Shown here: positions 19,701 through 28,088 of the stretch, piece by piece | How the letters are laid out: each line of letters begins with the position of its first letter | How positions within the stretch are numbered: the stretch's first letter is position 1 | Source of the DNA: an uncultured Lachnospiraceae bacterium | GTDB lineage: Bacteria; Bacillota; Clostridia; Lachnospirales; Lachnospiraceae | Direction of reading: 5' to 3' | Assembly: GCA_900548905.1 (NCBI GenBank) | Contig: URMK01000020.1 | Coordinates: 1 to 64,000 of the forward strand | Length of the DNA stretch: 64,000 nucleotides | Program-made: the position numbers and the translations under genes | The notes under the pieces: generated by a model | What the model saw: the letters and a program-made list of their open reading frames with translations, nothing else | Told to the model about the DNA's origin: nothing | Databases searched by the model: none

Positions 19701-20658
19701 CACGGCTTTTTAATGTACAGAACGTACAGGGGGCATCTTTCCCATGCAGGGCCGCATAGCATTTCTGCCCCACACAGCTTTTTCCCTCCGTAAAAAGATT
19801 TCTGGCTTCATTTACATAAAGCAGATCATAATTTTCCCTGTCTATTACATATATGGCATCGGCAGTCTCGTTCACCATGCTCTGGAACAGACGGGTATCC
19901 GCGGACATCCCCGTAAAAACCGCATAAAAACCGGTACTTTCCGCCAAAGGTCCCATCCGCCGCCCATTGAGATGTATCCAGATTAGCTGTCCGTTTTTAT
20001 GGTGCATCCGGTACGATACATCCAGTACCCCTCCGCTTTTCAGCGCGGTTACTGCCGCGGCCAGCACCCTGTCCCGATCCGGCTCATAGATGATATCCAG
20101 AACGTTCTCCGCAGTCATCTTTTCATATTCTTCCCGCGAATGCCCGGAAAGCGCCATAACGCCGTCGGAAAAATAAGTGGGAATGAAACGCTTCCCTTCC
20201 ACATGGTAGCATGCGATGCCTCCCGGTATGGCATTAATAATATCCTGCATTTTTTCAGTGGCACGGTTCAATTCCATCTCCGTCCGTATCTGGCCGGTTA
20301 CATCACTGTATACGCCATATAGCTGCTTGGTATTATCCCCGGCATCCTTCACGGATCCTTCCAGGTGAATCCAGCGGTATTCCCCTCTGCTGTCGTTCCA
20401 AAGCCGGTATGTATGCTGCAAGGTACCATTGTTTTGGATCGCCTCCTGAATGATTCTCTTCAAGGTCTCCAAATCATCCGGATGGACTCCCAGAAAATTC
20501 GTTTCTTTCTCCACTAAACGGATATGTTCCTCTGCATAGCCCATAATTTCATAAAAGACGGAATTATGATATACCGGGGAAATTTTTCCCCCGGCCAGCC
20601 TGTAAACACACAATCCACATGGAATATTGCTAAGCGTTGTTTTTAAGTCTTCCCACAT
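16759..20658 (-). CDS. Multi-PAS hybrid sensor histidine kinase with receiver domain
   Basis: Phosphorelay sensor of 1299 residues without an evident transmembrane segment, so probably cytoplasmic. The first about 880 residues hold roughly six PAS/PAC modules (recurring PAC-type signatures YGVYSDVTG, YAVFTGMSA, VYQDMTKEKEEQ, ILTVTDIT). HisKA follows with SHDIRTPMNAIMG (His about 924), then HATPase boxes NILSNAVKYTPEGG, DTGVGM and GTGLGLSI, and a C-terminal receiver with LMDIQMPEMNG (phospho-acceptor Asp about 1224) and conserved AKPI lysine. A Cys-rich stretch in the third PAS (CVGQKCYAALHGKDAPCTFC) might bind a metal. No dedicated response regulator is adjacent; ligand unknown. GGAGG precedes the ATG. 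Confidence 0.9.
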   Translation of the reverse strand: MWEDLKTTLSNIPCGLCVYRLAGGKISPVYHNSVFYEIMGYAEEHIRLVEKETNFLGVHPDDLETLKRIIQEAIQNNGTLQHTYRLWNDSRGEYRWIHLEGSVKDAGDNTKQLYGVYSDVTGQIRTEMELNRATEKMQDIINAIPGGIACYHVEGKRFIPTYFSDGVMALSGHSREEYEKMTAENVLDIIYEPDRDRVLAAAVTALKSGGVLDVSYRMHHKNGQLIWIHLNGRRMGPLAESTGFYAVFTGMSADTRLFQSMVNETADAIYVIDRENYDLLYVNEARNLFTEGKSCVGQKCYAALHGKDAPCTFCTLKSREPDGEEHEMLVDGTDRFYSTRFRETDWNGIPAYVKCVRDITETVTTRKDKERLEQYFQTVLKNLPGGVAVVRYEDQGNMTPEFLSDGFAAMTGMTLRDAWDMYREDAMAGVHPEDRKYVYQQMNAYIDGGEGHCEIVYRLLKGDGSYLWVKNSLTLIEYEDGERRVYSVYQDMTKEKEEQNRIRQQYKDLILQHYHTQDPNALIVGHCNITQNRILEIIDHTHSDLLKIFGSAREGFFTGLSSLVVDGQERQQFLGMYLNKPALEAFRRGIPERQFECFVRMPCDTKGRYVQIKMNLVEEPDSGDVTGILTVTDITSQTISDRILHRLSAAGYDFVADIDIPNDCYRVLTWNENAGCIPSREGSYSLWVQSMLENRVVPKDRDRYKAMMDPEGLPERLQKAGSYTFAYSITDDRGDVRTKNVTVSLVESRLGRVCLARADITDSVREQQGLLRLIAYTFELAGFINIGSGGLTLYTRRTVLENLSPYFTKNYGEAIPHFVKGYIADENRNYAADQFSIQTMAERLEENPNGYDFLVSYRGESGERYKQVNVMWGDVNHSTICLVRADVTDVLAAERKTKKALESALSLAEEANRAKSDFLSAMSHDIRTPMNAIMGMTALAVAHMDEPGRVSDCLNKISVSSRHLLSLINDILDMSKIESSQITLNYRRINLTELLGQLSSIMSPQAKEAGLGLEFRTEGIHHDCFYGDSLRINQILLNILSNAVKYTPEGGSVDFLAEEIPPVDSGDGVRYRFTVSDTGVGMSEEFLSRIFQPFTRSTGTMRVEGTGLGLSITKGLVELMGGTITVRSRLHQGSSFCVELEGQWADAEGEDRVNAGGDKFPENADKELFAGRKFLVAEDNAINAEILCELLSMYGADSVVKTDGVQALQEFSTAAPGTYDAVLMDIQMPEMNGYDTARGIRGLPRPDAGEIPIVAMTANAFAEDVKAAMDAGMTAHVAKPIDVEVLRETLMKVLSGRNG

Positions 20659-20730
20659 CCGCCCAGCCCTCCTTCTCCTAAATAAGGCCGCTTTTATCCT
20701 GCTCTCCGTCCTGCGGGGGACGGAATATGT

Positions 20731-20778
20731 AAAAATGCAGAGCTATGATACTCTTTTGATTGTATCACAGCTCCGCAT
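20731..20778 (-). terminator. Terminator after ctpA
   Basis: Long, slightly imperfect hairpin: ATGCAGAGCTATGATAC (20735-20751) pairs with GTATCACAGCTCCGCAT (20762-20778), followed on the minus strand by TTTTTAC. It separates the fts/ctpA unit from the kinase gene. Confidence 0.85.
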
Positions 20779-20830
20779 GATAAGTAAACTCCCATGCCCG
20801 GCCCGACAGGCGGAGCTTTCACCGTAAATA

Positions 20831-22078
20831 TTACTGCTCCTGGCCCAGCTTTTCATTCATAATTTCAATAGCCTTATTCAACTGGTTATCCACTTTATCA
20901 TTATAGTAGGCTTCTGCATCGAACTTTTCTTCCACATCAGGCTCGATACCGATCTTATGGATATTATTTCCCTTAGGGGTATAATAGTTACTTACTGTCA
21001 GCTTCACTGCGGAACCGTCACTGAGGGAAATGATACGCTGTACGATCCCTTTCCCAAAGGTGGTGGTCCCTACCAGGGTACCGATTCCGTAATCTTTGAC
21101 AGCTCCCGCCAGGATTTCCGACGCGCTGGCGCTTCCGCTGTCAACAAGCACCACAAGGGGCTCTTTCATTTCTCTCGCCCCATCGCAGGTATATTCCGAA
21201 CGCTTTCCGTCCTTATCCTCCGTATAGACAATCAGGCCTTCCGGAAGAATTTCCCGGGCAATATCACACACGGTATTCAGGTTGCCTCCGGGATTGCCCC
21301 GTAAATCAAGGATCAGGCCTTTCATCCCTGAGCCTCTGCATACTGCAAGAGCCTCCGTAAACTGATCCAGGGTAACCGTATCAAATTCCGTAATCTGGAT
21401 ATAGCCGATATCGCCGTCCAACATTTTTTGGTTAACCGTAGGGCTCTCCACTTTTCTGCGGACCACATCCACCTCCAGATAATCCGTGGCTCCTTCTCTG
21501 ATGATGGTCAGATGAACCGAGGTTCCCTCTTCTCCCTTGATCTTACTCACCACTTGGGTCAGTTCCAGCCCCTGTACCTCTTCTCCATCTACCTTATAAA
21601 GAAGATCACCTGCCCGCAGGCCGCTTTCCTGTGCAGGGGTTCCTTCAATAATGCCGGTCAGCCTTGGAAGGCTGGTATCCGCATCGATTCCCACGTAGGC
21701 GCCGATTCCATAATAAACCCCTTCTGTCTTATCCTGCAGTTCCTTCAGTTCCTCTGAGGAATAATAAGTGGAATAGGGATCTCCCAGAGCTTCCACCAGG
21801 CCGTCATATACGCCCTTCTCCAGCGTCTGCTCATCCACATTCTCCAGATAATACTTGTTTATGGTATCCTCCAGCACCTGAAGCTTATTCATGGTCTGCG
21901 GATTAGCCACACTGTTGCTGCTCACGCTTTCCTCGCCATTATGTGCCGCAGTTTCCTGCGCCCTGGACGACTGATATAAATTCCATGCGGACTGTCCCAG
22001 AAAGACACCGCTCAATACCAGCGCTACTGCCAGAACACCTGTAATTACCCCTCCCCAGAAACTCTTTTTGTGATTCAT
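20831..22078 (-). CDS. S41 family C-terminal processing peptidase (CtpA-like)
   Basis: Extracytoplasmic serine protease anchored by one N-terminal helix (FWGGVITGVLAVALVLSGVFLG). About 415 residues: the PDZ domain (about 90-180, with GLRAGDLLYKVDG) is followed by the S41 core, with catalytic Ser in VDSGSASASEILAG (about 314) and catalytic Lys in TFGKGIVQR (about 341). The second ATG (22078) was chosen because GGGAG lies 7 bases before it. It ends the ftsE-ftsX-M23 operon; CtpA-type proteases can turn over peptidoglycan hydrolases, so regulation of the adjacent M23 protein is a plausible role. Confidence 0.93.
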   Translation of the reverse strand: MNHKKSFWGGVITGVLAVALVLSGVFLGQSAWNLYQSSRAQETAAHNGEESVSSNSVANPQTMNKLQVLEDTINKYYLENVDEQTLEKGVYDGLVEALGDPYSTYYSSEELKELQDKTEGVYYGIGAYVGIDADTSLPRLTGIIEGTPAQESGLRAGDLLYKVDGEEVQGLELTQVVSKIKGEEGTSVHLTIIREGATDYLEVDVVRRKVESPTVNQKMLDGDIGYIQITEFDTVTLDQFTEALAVCRGSGMKGLILDLRGNPGGNLNTVCDIAREILPEGLIVYTEDKDGKRSEYTCDGAREMKEPLVVLVDSGSASASEILAGAVKDYGIGTLVGTTTFGKGIVQRIISLSDGSAVKLTVSNYYTPKGNNIHKIGIEPDVEEKFDAEAYYNDKVDNQLNKAIEIMNEKLGQEQ

Positions 22079-22127
22079 TACCATGCTCCCATCTGTCCGA
22101 TTACGTCATGTTTTAATATATTGCAAA

Positions 22128-23354
22128 TTATTTTAAATAATTCCATGGATTTACATATTCACCGTTCACTCTCACACTGAAATGCAGATGAGGTCCTGTG
22201 GAACGGCCGGTGGAACCTACCGCTGCAATCTGATCCCCTTTATTCACCGTCTGCCCCTGCGACACATAAAGGGCAGAAGCATGCATATAAATGGTGTACA
22301 GCCCGTCCCCATGGTTAAGCATCACATAATTGCCCATGGAACTGTTATATGCCGCCCCTACGACAGTACCGCCGTAAGCCGCCAGGATAGGGGTTCCGCT
22401 GGCCGCAGCAAAATCCACACCGTTATGGAATTTCTTCACTCCCAGCGTAGGATGTATCCGATATCCGTATTCATCGGAAATCCTCTTATATGATGTAAGC
22501 GGAAGCTGGAACATACCTCCGTCATAAGTCACCTTCGGTTTGTTAAGTTCCTCCAGCTGCTTGCGTTCTGCAGCCGCAGCAGCCTCCAGCGCGGCAATCG
22601 TGGAATTCTGTGCCGCAATATCCGCCTCATAGTCCTTTATGGCAGCTTCCTTATTGCTGATATCTCCCTGATAAACACTGATCTGTTGTTCCTTCTGGGA
22701 AATCAGTGTCTCCAGACCGGCCTCTTCCTTTTCCACTTCCGCTTTGGCCTGTTCCAGAACCTCCTGCTCCTCTTCCAGAGCCGTCTTACAGGTTTCCACC
22801 AACTCCCGGTTTTTCTGGTATTCCTTCAGCTGCCTCTGATCATAGGCGTTCATTTCTTCCATATAGTTGGCGTTATTCAGAAGCTCTCCGAAGCTTTTTG
22901 CAGTTAAAAGCATTTCCAGATAATTGTTATTGCCCTTTTCATAAGAATACTGTATCCGTACCTTCATGGCCGCATACTGTTCTTTTTCCCGCTCTATGGC
23001 CTCGTCCAGCATTTGCTGCGTTTCTTCGATCTCCTCTTCCTTTTCCGATATCATCGTCTTGAGTTCATTGATTTTGGACTGTATCTCAGCCAGATTTCCG
23101 TCCAGCTGCTTTACATAAGCCTCCAGATCATTCTTGGAGCTTTCAAGGCTGTCTACCATGGCCTGGATATCAGACATGGTGGTCTGCAGCTGTTTTTTCT
23201 CTTCCTGTGCCTGGGAAATTGCAGATTCCTTTTCCTTGATGCTCTGCTCCAGTTCACTGGAGGTGGCCGCTTCGCTCCCTACCGCCGGGCCAAGCAAGGT
23301 GACAAACAGGACGAAGCCGAGCACAAGGCTGATAACTCTTTTGTTTTTCTTCAT
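22128..23354 (-). CDS. EnvC-like murein hydrolase factor, coiled coil plus M23 peptidase domain
   Basis: Secreted peptidoglycan hydrolase or activator. The ATG at 23354 gives a clear signal peptide (MKKNKRVISLVLGFV, cleavage near SEAA); a 10-codon longer frame is possible but would bury it. Residues about 30-260 are a long coiled coil rich in Glu, Lys and Gln; the C terminus is an M23/LytM domain with zinc ligands in HNGVDFA (about 308) and the HLH motif in TGPHLHFSV (about 390). The zinc-binding motifs look intact, unlike E. coli EnvC, so it may cut peptidoglycan itself. It directly follows ftsX, whose product typically gates such partners. Confidence 0.92.
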   Translation of the reverse strand: MKKNKRVISLVLGFVLFVTLLGPAVGSEAATSSELEQSIKEKESAISQAQEEKKQLQTTMSDIQAMVDSLESSKNDLEAYVKQLDGNLAEIQSKINELKTMISEKEEEIEETQQMLDEAIEREKEQYAAMKVRIQYSYEKGNNNYLEMLLTAKSFGELLNNANYMEEMNAYDQRQLKEYQKNRELVETCKTALEEEQEVLEQAKAEVEKEEAGLETLISQKEQQISVYQGDISNKEAAIKDYEADIAAQNSTIAALEAAAAAERKQLEELNKPKVTYDGGMFQLPLTSYKRISDEYGYRIHPTLGVKKFHNGVDFAAASGTPILAAYGGTVVGAAYNSSMGNYVMLNHGDGLYTIYMHASALYVSQGQTVNKGDQIAAVGSTGRSTGPHLHFSVRVNGEYVNPWNYLK

Positions 23355-23393
23355 AATCCACCACCGTACCGTATCATCAGACATGCCTGAAAA

Positions 23394-24293
23394 TCAGACA
23401 CGCAGATGCTTGCGGACAGTAATAAAACTGCCCAGGAAACCGATCCCTACGCCAATAGCGACCACCACAGGAGCCAATGTGGAAAATACCGTATTTACAG
23501 GCAGGAAATTAAGCAGACCGGACAATACGGAAAATTTGGTTCCTATGTATTCCACTACTTTATTATACAATACATAGATGGTTCCCAAAGGAAGGGCAGA
23601 ACCGAAAATGCCGATAAGAATACCTTCAATTACAAAAGGCGCTCTTACAAAAAAGTCGGTTGCCCCGATATATTTCATAATACTGATTTCTTCCTTACGC
23701 ACGGAAATACCTATCGTTACCGTATTGCTGATCAGGAATACGGAAACCAGAAGCAGTATCAGGATGATACCTGCCGATACATAGGCAACCAGCGCATTCA
23801 CACCTGTCAGCGTGGAAGCCGCAAGCTCCGACTGGTTCACCGTCCGGATTTCCGGTATGCTGTTCAGATATTCAACCAGAGCCGACTGTTGGGAAATATC
23901 CTTCATATAGATGGCGTAGCTGGCGGAATTTTCCAGGGGATTATCCGGGAAGCCGTCAGAAAATTCTTCCGGTATCCAGTTTTCCTTATAATACTCCCAT
24001 GCCTGATCCGGAGAGGTATATTCTATTTTGGACACCTCATCCCTGGCTTCTATCTTGGAACCGATTTCCATAATCTGTTCCTCCGAGGTGCCGTGCTGGA
24101 AAAATATAGTGACGGAAACGCCTTCCTCCGCCGATTTCACAATACTCTGGAAATTGGTAATCACCGCATAAAACAGGCCGAACAAAAACAGACAGGCGCT
24201 GATCGTTGCCACAGAAGCAAGCGAAAACCACTTATTACGGAAAATATTGATAATGCCCTGCTTCAGGGTATAAAAAAATGTACTAATTCTCAT
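23394..24293 (-). CDS. ftsX: Cell division ABC transporter-like permease FtsX
   Basis: Membrane partner of FtsE that transmits ATP-driven motion to extracellular peptidoglycan hydrolases at the septum. 299 residues with four transmembrane helices (about 22-42, 172-195, 218-242, 265-285) and an extracellular loop of about 130 residues between the first two. The start is the ATG at 24293, 8 bases after AGGTGG; it lies inside the end of ftsE. Four genes in a row (ftsE, ftsX, M23, ctpA) form one divisome module. Confidence 0.95.
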   Translation of the reverse strand: MRISTFFYTLKQGIINIFRNKWFSLASVATISACLFLFGLFYAVITNFQSIVKSAEEGVSVTIFFQHGTSEEQIMEIGSKIEARDEVSKIEYTSPDQAWEYYKENWIPEEFSDGFPDNPLENSASYAIYMKDISQQSALVEYLNSIPEIRTVNQSELAASTLTGVNALVAYVSAGIILILLLVSVFLISNTVTIGISVRKEEISIMKYIGATDFFVRAPFVIEGILIGIFGSALPLGTIYVLYNKVVEYIGTKFSVLSGLLNFLPVNTVFSTLAPVVVAIGVGIGFLGSFITVRKHLRV

Positions 24294-25023
24294 CGATATA
24301 ACCACCTTTTTCTTCGTCGCTTACGATGACGCCCTTCTTCATCGTAACAACCCGCTTGCGCATTTCATTTACAATCTCGCGGTTATGGGTTACTACCAGT
24401 ATTGTGGTTCCCCCTTCATTTATTTTCTCCAGAAGCTTCATGATTTCCCATGAGTTCTTGGGATCCAGGTTACCGGTAGGCTCATCGGCCAGCAAAATAG
24501 GCGGTCTGTTTATCAGTGCCCTGGCCAGCGCCACCCTCTGCTGCTCCCCTCCGGAAAGCTGCTTGGGCTTTGCCTTATATTTCCCTGCAAGCCCCACTGT
24601 TGCCAGGATGGCCGGAACATTCCTCTTGATTTCCTTGGTGGGCACCTGGATGATGCGCTGGGCAAATGCCACATTCTCATATACATTCCTGTCCTTGAGC
24701 AGACGGAAATCCTGAAAAACGATTCCAAGGTTTCTCCGGTACCGCGGAATCTGACGCGGCCTCAAATCCGCCACGCTCTGCCCGTTTACCAGAATCGTGC
24801 CTGAGGTCGGTGTCAGCTCCCGCAGAAGAAGCTTGATAAGTGTGGACTTTCCGGAACCGCTGTCACCTACGATAAAGACAAATTCGCCTTTCTTTATTCT
24901 TAAATTAACCCCGTTTAATGCGGGCGCCCCTGTGGAATAGCTCTTGCTCACCCTGTCGAGAACTATCAGGGAACCATCTTCCTTAATTCTCCTCTTTGTC
25001 TTTTTCGTACCAAAAAGTCCCAA
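24283..25023 (-). CDS. ftsE: Cell division ATPase FtsE
   Basis: ABC ATPase that powers FtsX. Walker A is GDSGSGKST, signature LSGGEQQRVALARAL and Walker B ILLADEPTGNLD. About 246 residues, slightly longer than typical FtsE through a Lys/Arg-rich N-terminal extension. No ATG exists near the start: TTG at 25023 has AGGTG at good spacing and is preferred; GTG at 25038 is the alternative. Overlaps ftsX by 11 bases. Confidence 0.93.
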   Translation of the reverse strand: MGLFGTKKTKRRIKEDGSLIVLDRVSKSYSTGAPALNGVNLRIKKGEFVFIVGDSGSGKSTLIKLLLRELTPTSGTILVNGQSVADLRPRQIPRYRRNLGIVFQDFRLLKDRNVYENVAFAQRIIQVPTKEIKRNVPAILATVGLAGKYKAKPKQLSGGEQQRVALARALINRPPILLADEPTGNLDPKNSWEIMKLLEKINEGGTTILVVTHNREIVNEMRKRVVTMKKGVIVSDEEKGGYIDEN

Positions 25024-25061
25024 AACTATACACCTCACTATCCGGCCTGAAAAATAACGGC

Positions 25062-26150
25062 CTAGTATTCAAATGTTTCCATATATTTCATGTATTTTAC
25101 AACCATCAGCGCGATTTTAAAGGTAATGGCATCTTCGAATACCCTTAAATCCAGGCCGGTGCTCTTCTGAAGCTTATCCAGACGGTATACAAGCGTATTC
25201 CTGTGAATGAACAGCTGACGGCTTGTCTCCGATACATTCAGGCTGTTCTCAAAGAACTTGTTGATGGTGGTCAGGGTTTCTTCATCAAAATCATCCGGGC
25301 TTTTCCCGCCGAAGATTTCCTTAATAAACATCTTGCAGAGCGGAATGGGAAGCTGGTAAATCAGTCTTCCTATACCCAGTTCATTGTATGCGATAATATT
25401 CCGTTCGTCAAAGAAAATTTTTCCCACATCAAGGGCCATTTTGGCTTCCTTGTAAGAACGGCTCACTTCCTTGATTTCCTTTACAATGGTACCATAGGCA
25501 ATACGGATGCCCGTGATTCCTTCTTTATCGAGAAAATCATCAATAGCCTTTGCCGCCCGGTCAATCTCCTTCCCCGTATCCGGCTCCACCAGCTCCTTTA
25601 CCACGATTACATTATTTTCATCCACCGCAGTAATAAAATCCTTGTTATTGCTTCCGAAACCGCCCCGCATAATTTCCAGAACATTATTGTCCCGGTTATT
25701 GTCCGATTCAATGATCAGGGCGACCCTTGCCACATCCGTCGGGATATGGAGCTTTTTGGCCCTGCTGTATATGTCCACAAGAAGCAGATTGTCCAGAAGA
25801 AGGTTTTTAATGAAGTTATCCTTATCAAACCTTTCTTTGTAGGCCACAAGAAGGCTCTGAATCTGGAAGGCGACCATCTTCCCAATCATATAGACATCTT
25901 CGCCGGCGCCGCCTATAACAAGGATATATTCCAGCTGTGTCTCATCCAGGATTTTAAAAAACTGATAACCCTGTACCTCCTGGCTGTCCGCAGGGGACCT
26001 GGAAAAATCCTGGGCCGCTCCCAGACAGTTACTCATTTCTTCGGATGTTGTCGCGATCATTTTGCCATCCACATCCACTACACACAGTTCGACCCGCGCA
26101 ATACTGCGCAGTCCGTCAATTGTAGTCTGCAATACCTGATTTGATATCAT
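25062..26150 (-). CDS. PucR/CdaR-type helix-turn-helix regulator (sugar-diacid-regulator family)
   Basis: Transcription factor of 362 residues. The N-terminal part (about 1-130) is a diacid-recognition-like sensor, the middle a GGDEF-like/CdaR domain, and the C terminus an HTH_30 domain: NVSETSRQLFIHRNTLVYRL (about 305-324). Note that this CdaR family is unrelated to the YbbR-type CdaR at 1580-2890. It precedes ftsE by about 40 bases and may be cotranscribed with it; the effector and targets are unknown. Confidence 0.85.
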   Translation of the reverse strand: MISNQVLQTTIDGLRSIARVELCVVDVDGKMIATTSEEMSNCLGAAQDFSRSPADSQEVQGYQFFKILDETQLEYILVIGGAGEDVYMIGKMVAFQIQSLLVAYKERFDKDNFIKNLLLDNLLLVDIYSRAKKLHIPTDVARVALIIESDNNRDNNVLEIMRGGFGSNNKDFITAVDENNVIVVKELVEPDTGKEIDRAAKAIDDFLDKEGITGIRIAYGTIVKEIKEVSRSYKEAKMALDVGKIFFDERNIIAYNELGIGRLIYQLPIPLCKMFIKEIFGGKSPDDFDEETLTTINKFFENSLNVSETSRQLFIHRNTLVYRLDKLQKSTGLDLRVFEDAITFKIALMVVKYMKYMETFEY

Positions 26151-26340
26151 ATTCTTACCCCGCTCCTTCTCCTATGCAATTTCCACAAACATTACTGACG
26201 CCGGGAAATTGTCTAATGTAACACCCTTTTTCCATTTTAATTGAAAACCACAAAAAGATCTATAGTAAAGTCAAAAAATTTATGCACTTTTGAGCTTTTT
26301 TTTCAACATTTCCAATTTTCACGCGCTGGTCAACCTATAC

Positions 26341-26372
26341 AAAAAAGACAGGAGCTAGTCCCCTGTCTTTTT
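26341..26372 (-). terminator. Terminator overlapping the end of the WecG-family gene
   Basis: AAAAAGACAGG (26342-26352) and CCTGTCTTTTT (26362-26372) form an 11-bp stem; T runs follow on both strands. The stem includes the last codons and stop of the glycosyltransferase gene, a compact gene-end design. Confidence 0.85.
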
Positions 26373-27035
26373 CTTATTATATTCATTTACGTTATGCGTG
26401 AAAACCTGATAGATGAGTTTGCGCTTCAAACGTGCCAAAAAAGACGGATTCCTGACCCAGCTCACCGCTCCGAAAGGGAGGGAAACCCAAAGCTCCGCAT
26501 TCACAAAATGTCCGTAATCATGCATGAGATGTACGTCTGTCGGCCATGGCATCCTTGAGATCACCACATCCGGCGCCAGATCATTCAGGTTATTTACCAG
26601 CCGCTCCGGCTGGCATCCGAAATCCTCATACACGCCGCAGCCTTTTATCAGAAGATTTTCCTGATACTCGGAAACAATCTCTCCAAGCACCTCCAGGTTA
26701 TCCTGCGTATCCGCGAGAAGATATACACTGTTCCGGTTCCTTCCGAATTTTCTGAGCAGCTCCCTGAGATATACTTTTTCATCTATTTCACGGATCCTGT
26801 TTCTTCCGGCAATTCCTGCCGCTTCCAGGACATCCGGTTCCGTACACACCGTCATGTCGATGGCCTCCAGGCAATCCTTCAGCTGTTCATCCTTGGAAGC
26901 CTGGGCCAGATTGGAACTGGAGATATACGCAATCGTATTAAGCGCCCCGTTGTGCAGGAAGCTATCCGTATTGCGCAGCGCTTCCCGCGCCCCGTAATCA
27001 TATAAAGTAATCCCTAATATTGTAAATTTCTGCAT
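26355..27035 (-). CDS. WecG/TagA/CpsF family glycosyltransferase
   Basis: Family members transfer UDP-activated amino sugars to lipid-linked intermediates in teichoic acid or capsule synthesis. The start at 27035 (MQKFTILGITLYDY) follows GTGAAGGT; a longer open frame upstream is not supported. The 226-residue product shows the TagA-type N-terminal fold and the central region LEAAGIAGRNRIREID, but is divergent and has no other polymer-synthesis genes nearby, so the acceptor is unknown. It has a C-terminal basic patch (RLKRKLIYQV). Confidence 0.75.
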   Translation of the reverse strand: MQKFTILGITLYDYGAREALRNTDSFLHNGALNTIAYISSSNLAQASKDEQLKDCLEAIDMTVCTEPDVLEAAGIAGRNRIREIDEKVYLRELLRKFGRNRNSVYLLADTQDNLEVLGEIVSEYQENLLIKGCGVYEDFGCQPERLVNNLNDLAPDVVISRMPWPTDVHLMHDYGHFVNAELWVSLPFGAVSWVRNPSFLARLKRKLIYQVFTHNVNEYNKKKTGD

Positions 27036-27161
27036 ACCTTCACCCTGGCAGAATAGCGCCTGCACCTCCTCCCGCATTTTCCTTTCCGCTATTATAGCAG
27101 ATAATTCCCCACTGCGCAACGCACCACGCAATATGCCCGGGTCAGTAACGCCGGCGGGGAT

Positions 27162-28079
27162 CTATAGAAACAGATTCAGCAGCATGTACGCCAGACAGAG
27201 GATGACAGCGATGATAAGGGGAACGCTTACAAGCCGCCCTTTTTTCCGGCCGGACTTTCTTTCGCTCCAAAGCCAGAGGATATACTCCTGCCTGCCCTGG
27301 TTCTTACACAGCCATACCAGGACACATACGGCCAGTGAGGTCGTTATCACGGCTATCACCAGATAAACGCTGATGACAGCTATCATATCGTCATTCGTCG
27401 TAACAGCCTGCGTCTGTTCCAGCCATACCTTCGGGTAAAACCTCTGGTAAAAATACATGGCGATTACCGACTGGGCGTTGAATACCACATGCATGATCAC
27501 GGAGGACCAGAGACTGCCTGTAGCCTCCACCAGGACCGCCATGGATACCCCGATAGCAAAGGCGTAAGGGGCCTGATTGAAATTCATATGCATAAGGCCG
27601 AACAGGAGAGAGGACAACAGCACCGCCCCCGCTACATTTCCGCTTTTCAGATATCCTCTGTACACCACGCCCCGGAAGCAGAGTTCCTCGCAGACAGGTC
27701 CGAAGACGGCCATCATGAAAAAGGTCAGTAAGAAAGGCAGGTTCAGCACCTCTGTGCTGATAGAAACCACAGCATTATCCACAAAAAGCATACTGATCGC
27801 ATTCAGCAGCGTGGTCAGCGGGCCCATTAAAAACGTGTACAGAACGATCATAAACACGGAGGACAGCTTCAGTTTGTGAAATCCCAGCACCCGGTTGGGC
27901 TTCTCCCTGGACACAAGCACCGCAAGAAAGGCGGGCACCGCCAGTATCAGCTCACTGACAAGAAGATTGGTCACCATTCCCATACTGTACACATTACGCA
28001 GGGCAATCAGCAGGCCCACCACTCCCAGATGCAGTATAATTATCCCCAGAAAACACCAGTTAACTTTCCTGTAATTCAT
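27162..28079 (-). CDS. CPBP family intramembrane glutamic endopeptidase
   Basis: Polytopic membrane protease of the CAAX/Abi type. 305 residues with about eight hydrophobic segments. The catalytic motifs are visible: EE in CEELCFRGVVYRG (about 130-142, EExxxR), FGLMHMNF (conserved His) and the later Asn in VFNAQS. A GGAGCG SD precedes the ATG. It is the promoter-distal gene after acyl-ACP thioesterase and cvfB, spaced 9 bases from cvfB. Substrate unknown. Confidence 0.9.
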   Translation of the reverse strand: MNYRKVNWCFLGIIILHLGVVGLLIALRNVYSMGMVTNLLVSELILAVPAFLAVLVSREKPNRVLGFHKLKLSSVFMIVLYTFLMGPLTTLLNAISMLFVDNAVVSISTEVLNLPFLLTFFMMAVFGPVCEELCFRGVVYRGYLKSGNVAGAVLLSSLLFGLMHMNFNQAPYAFAIGVSMAVLVEATGSLWSSVIMHVVFNAQSVIAMYFYQRFYPKVWLEQTQAVTTNDDMIAVISVYLVIAVITTSLAVCVLVWLCKNQGRQEYILWLWSERKSGRKKGRLVSVPLIIAVILCLAYMLLNLFL

Positions 28080-28088
28080 GTAACGCTC

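Noticed and set aside
26151..26340. Promoter of the PucR-type regulator
   Set aside because: TTGACT near 26260 has no -10 at acceptable spacing, so no promoter is called although one must exist nearby.
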